Below, piece by piece: positions 9,033 through 16,444 of a stretch of DNA of 64,000 nucleotides (the stretch's first letter is position 1; every line of letters starts with the position of its first letter). Source of the DNA: Bradyrhizobium sp. CB82 (lineage in GTDB: Bacteria; Pseudomonadota; Alphaproteobacteria; Rhizobiales; Xanthobacteraceae); the NCBI RefSeq assembly GCF_029714405.1, contig NZ_CP121650.1:6391001-6455000 (forward strand), given 5' to 3'. A model generated the notes under the pieces. The model was not told where the DNA came from and did no database searches. It was given only the letters and a program-made list of their open reading frames with translations. The position numbers and the translations under genes were made by a program.

Positions 9033-9750
9033 CGTCCTCGTCACCGGCGGCAGCCGCGGTATCGGTCTTGCCATTGCGCGCAGGCTCGCCGCATCCGGGG
9101 ACTACAACGTGGTCGCGGTAGCGCGCCGCGAGAGCGGGGAGCTTGCGGCTGCAGTCCGCGAAGCACAAGGGCGCCTGCATTTCCGCGCCTGCGATCTTGC
9201 GGTCACTGATGCGATCCCGCTCTTCGCAAAATCAGTGCGCAACGAATTCGGCCCGATCTACGGCCTGGTCAACAATGCCGGACTCGGTACCGATGGGCTG
9301 CTGGCCACCATGCACAATTCCGAGATCGAAGCCTTGATTCGCCTGAACGTGCTGTCGCCGATCATCCTGACCAAATACGTGGCCCGCCATATGATGGCCG
9401 ACGGCGCGGGACGAATCGTCAACATTTCCTCCATCGTCGCCTCGACCGGCTACAGCGGCCTGTCCGTGTATGCCGCATCCAAGGCCGCGCTTGCCGGCTT
9501 CACCCGTTCGCTGGCCCGAGAAGTCGGCAGGGTCGGCATCACCGTGAACGCGATCGCGCCCGGCTTCATCGACACAGAATTGACCAGGTCCCTGGACGAC
9601 GAAGGCCGCCGACGCATTGCCGGCCGCAGCGCGTTGCGCCGTCTGCCCGAAGCCGACGACGTTGCTTCCGTGGTCGAATATCTTCTCGGCGAATGCGGCC
9701 GGAACATCACAGGCACCGTGGTGACGGTCGACGCCGGTAACACCGCCTGA
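9025..9750 (+). CDS. FabG-like short-chain dehydrogenase/reductase (3-oxoacyl-ACP reductase family)
   Basis: 241 residues. It has the NAD(P) motif TGGSRGIG (7-14), NNAG (83-86) and the catalytic S136, Y149, K153 set in ISS and YAASK. Members reduce 3-oxoacyl groups on carrier proteins. It overlaps the preceding ligase by 8 bases and closes the plus-strand operon. In this setting it most likely reduces a keto group formed on one of the two carrier proteins, although no ketosynthase is present in the window, so the keto substrate would have to come from elsewhere. Confidence 0.88.
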   Translation: MRNVLVTGGSRGIGLAIARRLAASGDYNVVAVARRESGELAAAVREAQGRLHFRACDLAVTDAIPLFAKSVRNEFGPIYGLVNNAGLGTDGLLATMHNSEIEALIRLNVLSPIILTKYVARHMMADGAGRIVNISSIVASTGYSGLSVYAASKAALAGFTRSLAREVGRVGITVNAIAPGFIDTELTRSLDDEGRRRIAGRSALRRLPEADDVASVVEYLLGECGRNITGTVVTVDAGNTA

Positions 9751-9772
9751 TCATCGCTGATCAACCTGCCAA

Positions 9773-10153
9773 CTAAGGGCGTTGGCGTGTCACGGCGCCG
9801 GGATCTTGGCCCAATTGCGCCATCATCCGATCGGCCGCGGCGGACAGCGCCAAGCCGATGCAAGCCGAGAGCGCATCGACCACAAAATCCTCAAACCTCG
9901 CATGCCGCCCCGGCACCCATAGTTGCATGATCTCGAGCAGGCCGATCAGAGCAACGGCGACCACTGCAACGGTCCAGCGCCGCTGCGGATAGGCGAGGCC
10001 GAAGGCAATCCCGACCATAAGGAAGGCGAACGCGTGATCGCCGTGTTGTCCGAGAACGGGGTGAGGCCGAAGGTCCTGAGGCCCGAGCGTTACGAAAGTG
10101 ACGGCGGCCGCAAGCAGCCACGCGGCGAGCCGAAGAAGAGCAGTGATAACCAC
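9773..10153 (-). CDS. VanZ-like membrane protein
   Basis: 126 residues with three to four membrane segments (about 4-22, 37-55, 60-78, 90-108) and the VanZ-family features HAFAFLMVG and LIGLLEIMQLWVPGRHARFEDFVVDALSACIG, written here as two separate pieces of one region: LLEIMQLWVPGR then EDFVVDALSACIG. VanZ-like proteins are small inner-membrane proteins of unclear function, often found next to polysaccharide genes. It converges with the reductase gene (22 bases apart) and is separate from the biosynthetic operon. The role is unknown. Confidence 0.8.
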   Translation of the reverse strand: MVITALLRLAAWLLAAAVTFVTLGPQDLRPHPVLGQHGDHAFAFLMVGIAFGLAYPQRRWTVAVVAVALIGLLEIMQLWVPGRHARFEDFVVDALSACIGLALSAAADRMMAQLGQDPGAVTRQRP

Positions 10154-10247
10154 TACAGCGCCCCGATTGGCAGCCCGCGACGGGGCTCTTCATTTCCGAG
10201 GTTCGATTTCAAAGACATGCTCCCCTCTACTCTGCAGCGTATGCACT

Positions 10248-10514
10248 TCATTTTGACGACGTGGGCCCCTTCAGATGCTCGAGCATGGTGTTGCAGGCCT
10301 CCTCCGCTTCCGTGAACGTCGCAAACGCCGAACCGCCGATCTTGATCGCGCTGCGGCTCTGATAAAGCGGCCGCCACGACGCCACGTAGCCCGCACGTCC
10401 ATGAAAGCCGGCACCGGCAGGACTCTCATACGTGATCACAAAGGAGAAGCCGTCGTCGCTTGCGCTCCAAATTTCCATGTCCTCGACGGCACGGTGAAAC
10501 TGAAGGGACATCAA
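10248..10514 (-). CDS. small conserved hypothetical protein
   Basis: 88 residues, rich in aromatics (EIWSASDDGFSF, YVASWRPLY) and ending in a short helix (TFTEAEEACNTMLEHLK). It has no signal peptide, membrane segment or recognisable catalytic motif. Codon use looks like that of neighbouring real genes, and the protein has a balanced composition unlike the arginine-rich shadow frames around it, which is the main reason to call it. I do not recognise a function. Confidence 0.6.
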   Translation of the reverse strand: MMSLQFHRAVEDMEIWSASDDGFSFVITYESPAGAGFHGRAGYVASWRPLYQSRSAIKIGGSAFATFTEAEEACNTMLEHLKGPTSSK

Positions 10515-10986
10515 GATGCGCCCGCGTACTCGCTTTCAACTCAGCCACAGAGTTTCAGTCCTGCCGGCATGCCGTCCGCAGAGGAACGGCCCTGACCACT
10601 AGGGGGCAGCAGGGAGGGTCAGGGCCGCCGCTCCGGATGTGTCGAGGTCCAGTCGGCACATCTCTGCGATCGCATCTGGAGCCGTTCGTTCTCGTCCGCG
10701 ACTTCTTTTACCAGACAACGGACGAACCGAGATCGACCCAGGGCTGCAGATGACGAACAAAATACACTTCCCTCGCGATGCGTTGGCTGCGATTCTGGAT
10801 CAGACACCAGTCCCGACGGACTACCCCCTAAGCTTCCCGGACATCGAACTCGCGGTGGTCAACCAGCCCCACGAGGACGTTTCCGCCGGGGCTGGCGCGC
10901 CCATCAACCGCCCCCTGCCCGTCACGCCGCGAGAACCAACCAAGAATGATGGTGGGGGAGTCCTCGGCGCGCTCCGCTTGCCGGAC
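10515..10986. other. intergenic region between small protein and LuxR regulator genes
   Basis: About 470 bases without a convincing gene on either strand. Open frames here have the skewed composition of shadows. The one clear structure is an 11-bp perfect inverted repeat at 10587-10597 and 10617-10627. Confidence 0.4.
10587..10627. repeat. inverted repeat, possible terminator or operator
   Basis: The arms CGGCCCTGACC and GGTCAGGGCCG are perfect complements separated by 19 bases. There is no T-run, so it is not a textbook terminator. It lies downstream of the regulator gene that ends at 10987 and upstream of the gene that starts at 10514, both on the minus strand, so it could stop transcription of the first or bind a regulator of the second. 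Confidence 0.4.
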
Positions 10987-11652
10987 TTAATCCGGCGGAG
11001 CCTTCTCCCGCGTGACCGTCGCGCGATCGTGTTGCGCGATGGCGAGGGCCGCGAGCACCGTCCGATTGCTGATTTCAAGCTTCTGAAAGATGTTGTGCAG
11101 GTGCACCTTGATGGTGCCGTCGGCGATGTTCAGCCGCCGCCCGATTTCCTTGTTCGACAATCCCTCGGAGACCAGACGCATGATCTGACGCTCGCGGTCT
11201 GTCAGCGCCGTCAGCGCGCTCTCCGAATTCGTCCCCTGCTCATGCGACACGATCGAACCGGATTGGGAGGACGGCAGCAGGTTGTGACCGTTGGCGATGT
11301 GCCGCAAGGACTGCACCAGCGCTTCAGGCGCCGTGTCCTTGAGGACGATGCTACAGGTCACGGGCGTCGCCGAGAGCACCAGTTCGCAATCTTCACTCGC
11401 GGCGAAAAACACCAAATGAGTCGAACGATTTTCTGAATTGATGGCCGAAAGAATTCTCAGCGCGGCAAGCTCAGGCATTGCGGGATCGACAATCGCGATA
11501 TCGGGCGCCAAGTTCCGGATCGCCTCGATGCAGCTCGCGGCGTCGCTGCAAGATGCAACGATATTGAAATCGGCTGCCGCGCCGAGCACGTTGCTCAGGC
11601 CCTGCAAAACCACCGGATGCCGGTCTGCAATGACTACACTAGTACGTCGCAT
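10987..11652 (-). CDS. LuxR/NarL-type response regulator
   Basis: 221 residues: receiver domain (about 5-122) and LuxR-type helix-turn-helix (148-205, LTDRERQIMRL, GLSNKEIGRRL, GTIKVHLHNIFQKL). The phosphoacceptor D56 in IVDPAMP and the conserved K105 (VLKD) are present; the acidic pocket is reduced to D10 (the motif reads ADRHP where ADDHP is usual). It should therefore still be phosphorylatable. No histidine kinase is nearby. It diverges from a second regulator at 12386 across a 730-base region and next to the polysaccharide genes, which makes control of those genes plausible but unproven. Confidence 0.9.
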   Translation of the reverse strand: MRRTSVVIADRHPVVLQGLSNVLGAAADFNIVASCSDAASCIEAIRNLAPDIAIVDPAMPELAALRILSAINSENRSTHLVFFAASEDCELVLSATPVTCSIVLKDTAPEALVQSLRHIANGHNLLPSSQSGSIVSHEQGTNSESALTALTDRERQIMRLVSEGLSNKEIGRRLNIADGTIKVHLHNIFQKLEISNRTVLAALAIAQHDRATVTREKAPPD

Positions 11653-12385
11653 CGGGCGTTCCTCAGTATGTCGCCCCCGAACATAAACTCCGTGCGCCCA
11701 CTCCTATTTCAACTACTATTAATAGAATCATCCGAAATTTCCATTAACAAAGCAAGGTTGGTGTCGCAGGGCAATACTTAGGGCTAGCGATAGTTAGGGC
11801 TAATCGGCACACTGCTCTGCTCGTTTCCCGACTCTCGTTGCCAATTTGCGATGCAGGCTTCCCCGTAAGAGTCCGGTGATCAGGCTAAGCGCGCACACAC
11901 GACGGCGTAGCTATCAACGGCGAAGAGCCTCGAATTTCCTCAACTCGCGATATGCGCCGCGACGTTAACTCACTTGGAAAATGTATTCGCGCAAACGTAG
12001 CATCGACGAAGAAAGTCACCGAAAGGTTTTTCAACGTCGAATGAACACTCCGACCTAATTCACGCAGAGACTGCGCTAGAAGCGGTTTTTAACCACCGTA
12101 ACCATCCGGGTATATGCAAGCGCCCTCCTATAACGAACGATATATAGGGCGATCGGAAATTCGCATCTAACATTTATAAAAGGTTAAGCAAGATGGATTG
12201 ATCGAAATCCATGACATTGCGCAAAATGAGGAGGATCACGACCGAAGTAACTCGATATTTTTGAAGACTACAAACCGAAGAGAACGACCAAACGAACAAC
12301 AAGGATTGGCTCGTCCTTCGAGAAACCAAATTGAGTTCAACCGCCCGTTGCTGTTGTGTCATTGCGTAGTAGGCTGGAGGGTAAA
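11653..12385. other. long AT-richer region between divergent regulator genes
   Basis: About 730 bases with no convincing gene. It becomes clearly AT-rich at 12090-12350, with TATATAGGG near 12140 and A-tracts, unlike the flanking coding DNA. It must contain the promoters of both regulators. The ribosome site GGAGG (12376-12380) just before ATG 12386 fixes the start of the right-hand gene. Confidence 0.5.
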
Positions 12386-13288
12386 ATGCGGAGGCGGCAA
12401 TCTTGCGAGACCGTTCTTATTGGAAAGAACGTTTTGATTAGAGAAGGCATTGCTAGAATACTCCACGCGGCAAATTTTCGCATCCCGGTATCGGCGTCGA
12501 GCCCCGAGGAATTGCCGAGCTCACTTCAAGCAGAGCAACTGATGTTTCTCATCGTCCACACCGGCGATGATTTCGATCTCGCGATAGAGCAAATCGGATA
12601 TGTGAAGGATCGATATCCGGACGCGCGCATCGCGATCGTCTCGGACAACTATCGGCCAGTCGAACTCGCTGCTGCATTTCGTGCAGGCGCCAACGGCTAC
12701 TTCGTCAACGTCAATTCCTGCGACTCATTCATCAAGTCGGTCGAGCTCGTGACGATGGGCGAAACCGTGTTCCCGCCCGCCTTCCTGTCGTTCGCTCTTG
12801 ACGGCAATCGCGAACGCGAGCGCGAAGCGACGCAGTCCGGCGAAAATGAACACGCGATCCTCGTCGCTGCAGAGGACGCAATCTCGCCACAGCTGTCTCC
12901 GCGCGAAAAGGCAATTCTATCCTGCCTTATCGAGGGTGATTCCAACAAATGCATTGCCCGAAAGATCGATATCGCCGAGGCCACCGTGAAGGTCCACGTC
13001 AAGGCGATCCTACGCAAGATCCGGGTTCAGAACCGGACCCAAGCGGCGATTTGGGGAATGAACCATGGGTCGCAGGTACGAGCGACAGGTGGTCGCACGC
13101 TCACAGCCGTCGATCCGGGCAGAGGAATCGCGAAGCCTCTCGAGGTGGTCTCCGAGATGGAGCAGATCAACGACCCGGCTCCATTGGTCCCGCAGTCTAA
13201 CCGCGTCGCGGTACCCCCTATCGACGGTCTACTCCGCAAGGGCGGCATGGATCGAGGGACTCGCGCGGCGGTACGGCCGTACAAATAA
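12386..13288 (+). CDS. LuxR-type regulator with degenerate (pseudo) receiver domain
   Basis: 300 residues from ATG 12386, chosen because GGAGG lies 5 bases upstream; GTG 12356 is the only alternative. The receiver-like domain (about 8-125) has lost the phosphorylation set: the acidic pair is G13-K14, the acceptor position is H58 (FLIVHTG) and the conserved lysine is replaced by N (GYFVNVN). The LuxR helix-turn-helix at 170-225 is intact (LSPREKAILSCL, TVKVHVKAILRKIRVQNRT). An unusual 75-residue tail without known motif follows. It probably binds DNA independent of phosphorylation, or senses by protein contact. Confidence 0.87.
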   Translation: MRRRQSCETVLIGKNVLIREGIARILHAANFRIPVSASSPEELPSSLQAEQLMFLIVHTGDDFDLAIEQIGYVKDRYPDARIAIVSDNYRPVELAAAFRAGANGYFVNVNSCDSFIKSVELVTMGETVFPPAFLSFALDGNREREREATQSGENEHAILVAAEDAISPQLSPREKAILSCLIEGDSNKCIARKIDIAEATVKVHVKAILRKIRVQNRTQAAIWGMNHGSQVRATGGRTLTAVDPGRGIAKPLEVVSEMEQINDPAPLVPQSNRVAVPPIDGLLRKGGMDRGTRAAVRPYK

Positions 13289-13742
13289 GGGCAAGGACCC
13301 GGCCACTTGGAAACAACTGCCGTCGCGGCGAACGAGTTCGTCGCGGCGTGGCGCACCGACACTTTCTCCGACTTCCCTGACTTCCAGGCGCCTGGCAGGA
13401 CGTCCGTCGCTGCTCTTGCGTGAATAGCACGCTTGATCGCGTGGGACTGGCGGACGTTTTCGAGCTCGCGGACGCGTGCAACCGACTTGCCGACGCGACG
13501 AGTCTGGAAATGGGCGATCGGCAGCACCATCATGCGACGAAACAGCGGACGCCGAGCTCGGCTGCCGGTGCGGTATGCAAGCCACAGCCGCTCTTACCCG
13601 CTTCTGCTTTCGGCTTGTGCAATCGCCATCGCGGTTCTTGGCGATCCGTTGTGTTTCGGATTCGATGATGTCGCGGTCGATGCGGAAGCCGTCAAAGACG
13701 CGCGATCCGCTGGCGGGACGAACGCACGCCAGCGTCGATCGA
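13289..13742. other. region holding a gene remnant only
   Basis: About 450 bases between the regulator and a small gene. The only recognisable content is the ABC transporter fragment on the minus strand (13447-13575). Open frames on both strands have shadow-like composition. Confidence 0.4.
13447..13575 (-). pseudogene. remnant of a type I secretion ABC transporter
   Basis: On the minus strand, residues LPIAHFQTRRVGKSVAR then VRELENVRQ match the intact transporter encoded at 59283-62015 (LPIAYFQTRRVGDSVAR then VRELENIRQ) almost exactly. Upstream, GAGCTCGGCG-TCCGCTGTTTCGT aligns to the same stretch of the intact gene with one base missing, so the fragment also carries a frameshift. After VRELENVRQ the similarity stops abruptly at about 13447. 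Nothing else of the roughly 2.7-kb gene is visible. It is a short relic of a paralogue. Confidence 0.75.
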
Positions 13743-13958
13743 TTAGTGCATCGGTGCGCGGGCACCCCGCCGCCGCTTGGGTCGGTGCCGCGGATCGTCA
13801 AATTTGAGCTCGGCGACCAGTCGCCAGAGCTGAACCTCGTGACCGTCCGCTAAGCGCCCGGCACGCTCGGTTGCGGACGCATCGTCCGGGCAGTGAAGGT
13901 TGACCACACCCCCCAACTGGCCGTGTTCGTCCAGAACGAATGCACGATAGTGTGGCAT
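13743..13958 (-). CDS. small conserved hypothetical protein
   Basis: 71 residues with the balanced composition of a real small protein: a strand-rich first half (HYRAFVLDEHGQL, VVNLHC), an acidic alanine-rich helix (PDDASATERAGRLADGH) and VQLWRLVAELKF. It resembles small rhizobial proteins of unknown function that have the same order of features. It has no signal or membrane segment. Its upstream region shares a 16-bp exact sequence with the region upstream of galE (15279-15294), so the two may be co-regulated. Confidence 0.6.
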   Translation of the reverse strand: MPHYRAFVLDEHGQLGGVVNLHCPDDASATERAGRLADGHEVQLWRLVAELKFDDPRHRPKRRRGARAPMH

Positions 13959-14027
13959 CGCAAATCCCCACGCGAATGCATCTTACCTGCAGCCGCGCTC
14001 TGCGGCTTGGAGATTTTGAGACATTAC

Positions 14028-14043
14028 GAGCTACCTCTGATGG
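14028..14043 (-). promoter_or_regulatory. shared upstream element, copy 1
   Basis: GAGCTACCTCTGATGG on the plus strand (CCATCAGAGGTAGCTC on the minus strand) occurs here about 70 bases upstream of the small gene starting at 13958. An identical copy is about 90 bases upstream of galE at 15279-15294. A second shared word, TGCAGGTAA on the minus strand, lies downstream of both copies. This looks like a promoter or operator used by both genes. Confidence 0.45.
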
Positions 14044-14131
14044 GCGGTATGCTTGCCGCAGTGGCTCGCCCCGAACCCGCTCATGCGGTCAGACCCTTCG
14101 GCGCCCGTTCGAATACCTCAGGCGCACTCAC

Positions 14132-15190
14132 TCAGGCGTGACGACGAAAATGCCTCGACCGCTGCCGGACTTTCGGAAGCTGGCTACCAAGGTAGCCGCC
14201 GGGGTTCTGCAGTTGCCAACGCCAATGGTCCGCACACATCTGCTGCAATGATCGGGTCGATTTCCAGCCCAATGCTTCCATCGCGAATGTCGGATCGGCG
14301 TAGCAGACGGCGACATCACCGGCCCGGCGCTCTCCGATCTCATAGGGGACTGTTCTCCCACTCACCGCCTCGAATGTGCGAACGACCTCCAGAACGCTGC
14401 TGCCGTTGCCCGTGCCAAGGTTGACTGTGAGCACACCGGGCTGACTGAGGTGGCGCAAGGCACTCAAATGCCCAGATGCGAGATCGACCACGTGAATGAA
14501 GTCGCGGACTCCGGTGCCATCAGGCGTGTCGTAGTCGTTTCCCCAGATCTGCAGCTTCTCCCGCCGTCCAATCGCTACCTGCGCCACAAACGGAAGCAGG
14601 TTGTTGGGAACACCCAGCGGGTCTTCTCCGATCAGCCCGCTTTCGTGCGCACCAACCGGATTGAAGTAGCGCAGATTGCCGATCCGCCAATCGTCGCCCG
14701 ACCTGCAGAGATCCTTCAGCATCTCTTCGATAACGAGCTTCGTGCGGCCGTAGGGATTGGTCGGACCGAGGGGATGCTTTTCGTCGAGCGGCAAGTATCT
14801 GGGTATCCCATAGACGGTCGCCGACGAGCTGAAGACGAGCGTCTTCACATTCGCCCTCTTCATGGCCGATACAAGCCGCATCGTTCCCAGGACGTTGTTC
14901 TCGTAATACGTCATGGGCCGGACGTTGGAATCGCCGACGGCCTTCAGCCCTGCGAGGTGAATGACAGCAGTCACTCCGCAGGCGCGAAGTGTGTCGTAGA
15001 TCGCCTCTTCATTCCGGATATCTGCGTGGCGAAAGACGAGCGTTCGCCCGCAGATGGATTGCGCCCGTTCGAGCGAGGCCTTGTTGCTGTTGGAGAGATT
15101 GTCGACCGCGACGACGTCGAGCCCGGCGTCCAGCAACGCGATGCAGACGTGGGACCCGATATAGCCGGCACCTCCGGTCACCAAGATCAT
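14132..15190 (-). CDS. galE: UDP-glucose 4-epimerase (first copy)
   Basis: 352 residues from ATG 15190, which gives the canonical start MILVTGGAGYIGSH and has GGAAGG 8 bases upstream; the frame is open 17 codons further. The enzyme interconverts UDP-glucose and UDP-galactose in the cytoplasm, supplying UDP-galactose for the polysaccharide. It shows the NAD motif GGAGYIG (6-12), the FSSSATVYG serine motif (120-128) and the catalytic Y147 and K151 in NPYGRTK. It is only moderately similar to the second epimerase next door and is not its recent duplicate. Confidence 0.93.
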   Translation of the reverse strand: MILVTGGAGYIGSHVCIALLDAGLDVVAVDNLSNSNKASLERAQSICGRTLVFRHADIRNEEAIYDTLRACGVTAVIHLAGLKAVGDSNVRPMTYYENNVLGTMRLVSAMKRANVKTLVFSSSATVYGIPRYLPLDEKHPLGPTNPYGRTKLVIEEMLKDLCRSGDDWRIGNLRYFNPVGAHESGLIGEDPLGVPNNLLPFVAQVAIGRREKLQIWGNDYDTPDGTGVRDFIHVVDLASGHLSALRHLSQPGVLTVNLGTGNGSSVLEVVRTFEAVSGRTVPYEIGERRAGDVAVCYADPTFAMEALGWKSTRSLQQMCADHWRWQLQNPGGYLGSQLPKVRQRSRHFRRHA

Positions 15191-15278
15191 CTCGGACACC
15201 TTCCGCTTACGCTCAACTGCCTCTGTGCAATGCGACACCACATTACCTGCAAGTTGCGCCCACGAGGCGTGGCTTTAT

Positions 15279-15294
15279 GAGCTACCTCTGATGG
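15279..15294 (-). promoter_or_regulatory. shared upstream element, copy 2
   Basis: Exact 16-base copy of the element at 14028-14043, about 90 bases upstream of galE on the minus strand. The word TGCAGGTAA (minus strand, 15243-15251) follows it, as it does in copy 1, with a spacing of 27 bases here and 36 there. Confidence 0.45.
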
Positions 15295-15340
15295 ACTGCG
15301 TCGCAGCTGACGCCGTCCGCCGGGGCGGGCCATCGAGCGC

Positions 15341-16309
15341 TCAAGATTGTCGCGTCATCCATTTCCACGCGTCGCGAATCTGAACCTCCAGGTCAGATCG
15401 CTCCGGCTTCCAGCCGAGCAGGGTTCGTGCCTTTTCCAGAGCGCCGATCAGGACTGCGGGATCGCCAGTCCGTCTCGGCACAAGCTCGACCTGGATTGAT
15501 TTGCCCGTGACGCGTTCAGCTGTCGCCACGACTTCCAGTACCGAGTAGCCCCGCTCATTGGCCAAATTGATTGCGCAGGTGGCTCCGCCTCCGATGAGAT
15601 ACTCGAGTGCCCTCACATGCGCGTCGGCAATATCAAGCACATGGACGTAATCGCGGATGCAAGTTCCGTCCGCTGTGTCGTAGTCATTCCCGAACACTTT
15701 GATCGCCGTGCCGTCGCGGGCGGCGGCGAGGACCAACGGGATCAAATGGGTTTCCGGTTCGTGAGCTTCACCGATTTCTGCTTCGGGGTCAGCACCCGCC
15801 GCATTGAAGTAGCGCAGCGAAACCGAACGAAGGCCGTGGGCCGCGTCGAGATCCCCAAGCATCCGCTCAACCACCAGCTTCGAATAGCCATAAGGATTGA
15901 TCGGCTGTTGTGGGTGATCCTCCGAGATCGGAAGCTGATCGGGTACGCCATAGGTCGCGCAGCTCGAGGAGAACACCACCGGCGTTGGCCTGAAGTCGAT
16001 CCAGGCCTGAAGCAGCGAGGCGGTTTCGCCGATATTGTTGCGATAATAGAGCAGTGGACTCGCGACGGATTCGCCAACGTAGGCATAGGCGGCGAAATGT
16101 ATCAGAGCCGATGGACGATACTTTTCGAGCACCGAACGCACCCGGGCGGCGTCCCCGATGTCGCCAAATTCGAACATGCCGTATCTCGCGGCCCAACGAT
16201 TTCCGCGCGACAGGTTGTCGTAGACAACCGGCTCCAGTCCACGGCGTGCCAATACTTTGCAGGTGTGACTCCCGATATAGCCGGCGCCACCCGTAACCAG
16301 AATCTTCAC
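15341..16309 (-). CDS. galE: UDP-glucose 4-epimerase (second copy)
   Basis: 322 residues, the usual GalE length. It has the NAD motif GGAGYIG (7-13), FSSSCATYG (113-121), catalytic Y140 and K144 in NPYGYSK, and the substrate-site features LRYFNAAGADP and NDYDTADGTCIRDY. It supplies UDP-galactose (or a related epimer) for the polysaccharide made by the genes that follow. Two divergent galE genes in a row suggest different substrates or different regulation. Confidence 0.93.
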   Translation of the reverse strand: MKILVTGGAGYIGSHTCKVLARRGLEPVVYDNLSRGNRWAARYGMFEFGDIGDAARVRSVLEKYRPSALIHFAAYAYVGESVASPLLYYRNNIGETASLLQAWIDFRPTPVVFSSSCATYGVPDQLPISEDHPQQPINPYGYSKLVVERMLGDLDAAHGLRSVSLRYFNAAGADPEAEIGEAHEPETHLIPLVLAAARDGTAIKVFGNDYDTADGTCIRDYVHVLDIADAHVRALEYLIGGGATCAINLANERGYSVLEVVATAERVTGKSIQVELVPRRTGDPAVLIGALEKARTLLGWKPERSDLEVQIRDAWKWMTRQS

Positions 16310-16357
16310 GATGCTCTATATCGCCTCGAATTTAGCACTGGGTAAAGATGCAATGGT

Positions 16358-16405
16358 CGGGTCCCGTTCCAGCGAGGCCTCGTTGCTGTTGAAGAGATTG
16401 TCATC
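16358..16405 (-). pseudogene. short galE fragment
   Basis: About 48 bases closely match part of the first galE (around 15065-15110): CAGCGAGGCCTCGTTGCTGT here versus GAGCGAGGCCTTGTTGCTGT there, followed by GAAGAGATTGTC versus GGAGAGATTGTC. On the minus strand it would encode the NLSNSNKASLER segment of GalE. It sits 5' of the second galE and has no open frame of its own. It is a relic of a duplication. Confidence 0.55.
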
Positions 16406-16444
16406 GACGCCGCAGCTTCCCGTTCCGAATTACGGCGGCCCTTA

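Noticed and set aside
10639..11436. Plus-strand open frame opposite the first LuxR regulator
   Set aside because: Antisense to a regulator with intact receiver and helix-turn-helix; no recognisable protein.
12198..12437. Small plus-strand frame upstream of the second LuxR gene
   Set aside because: It overlaps the confirmed ribosome site and start at 12386 in another frame and has no recognisable content.
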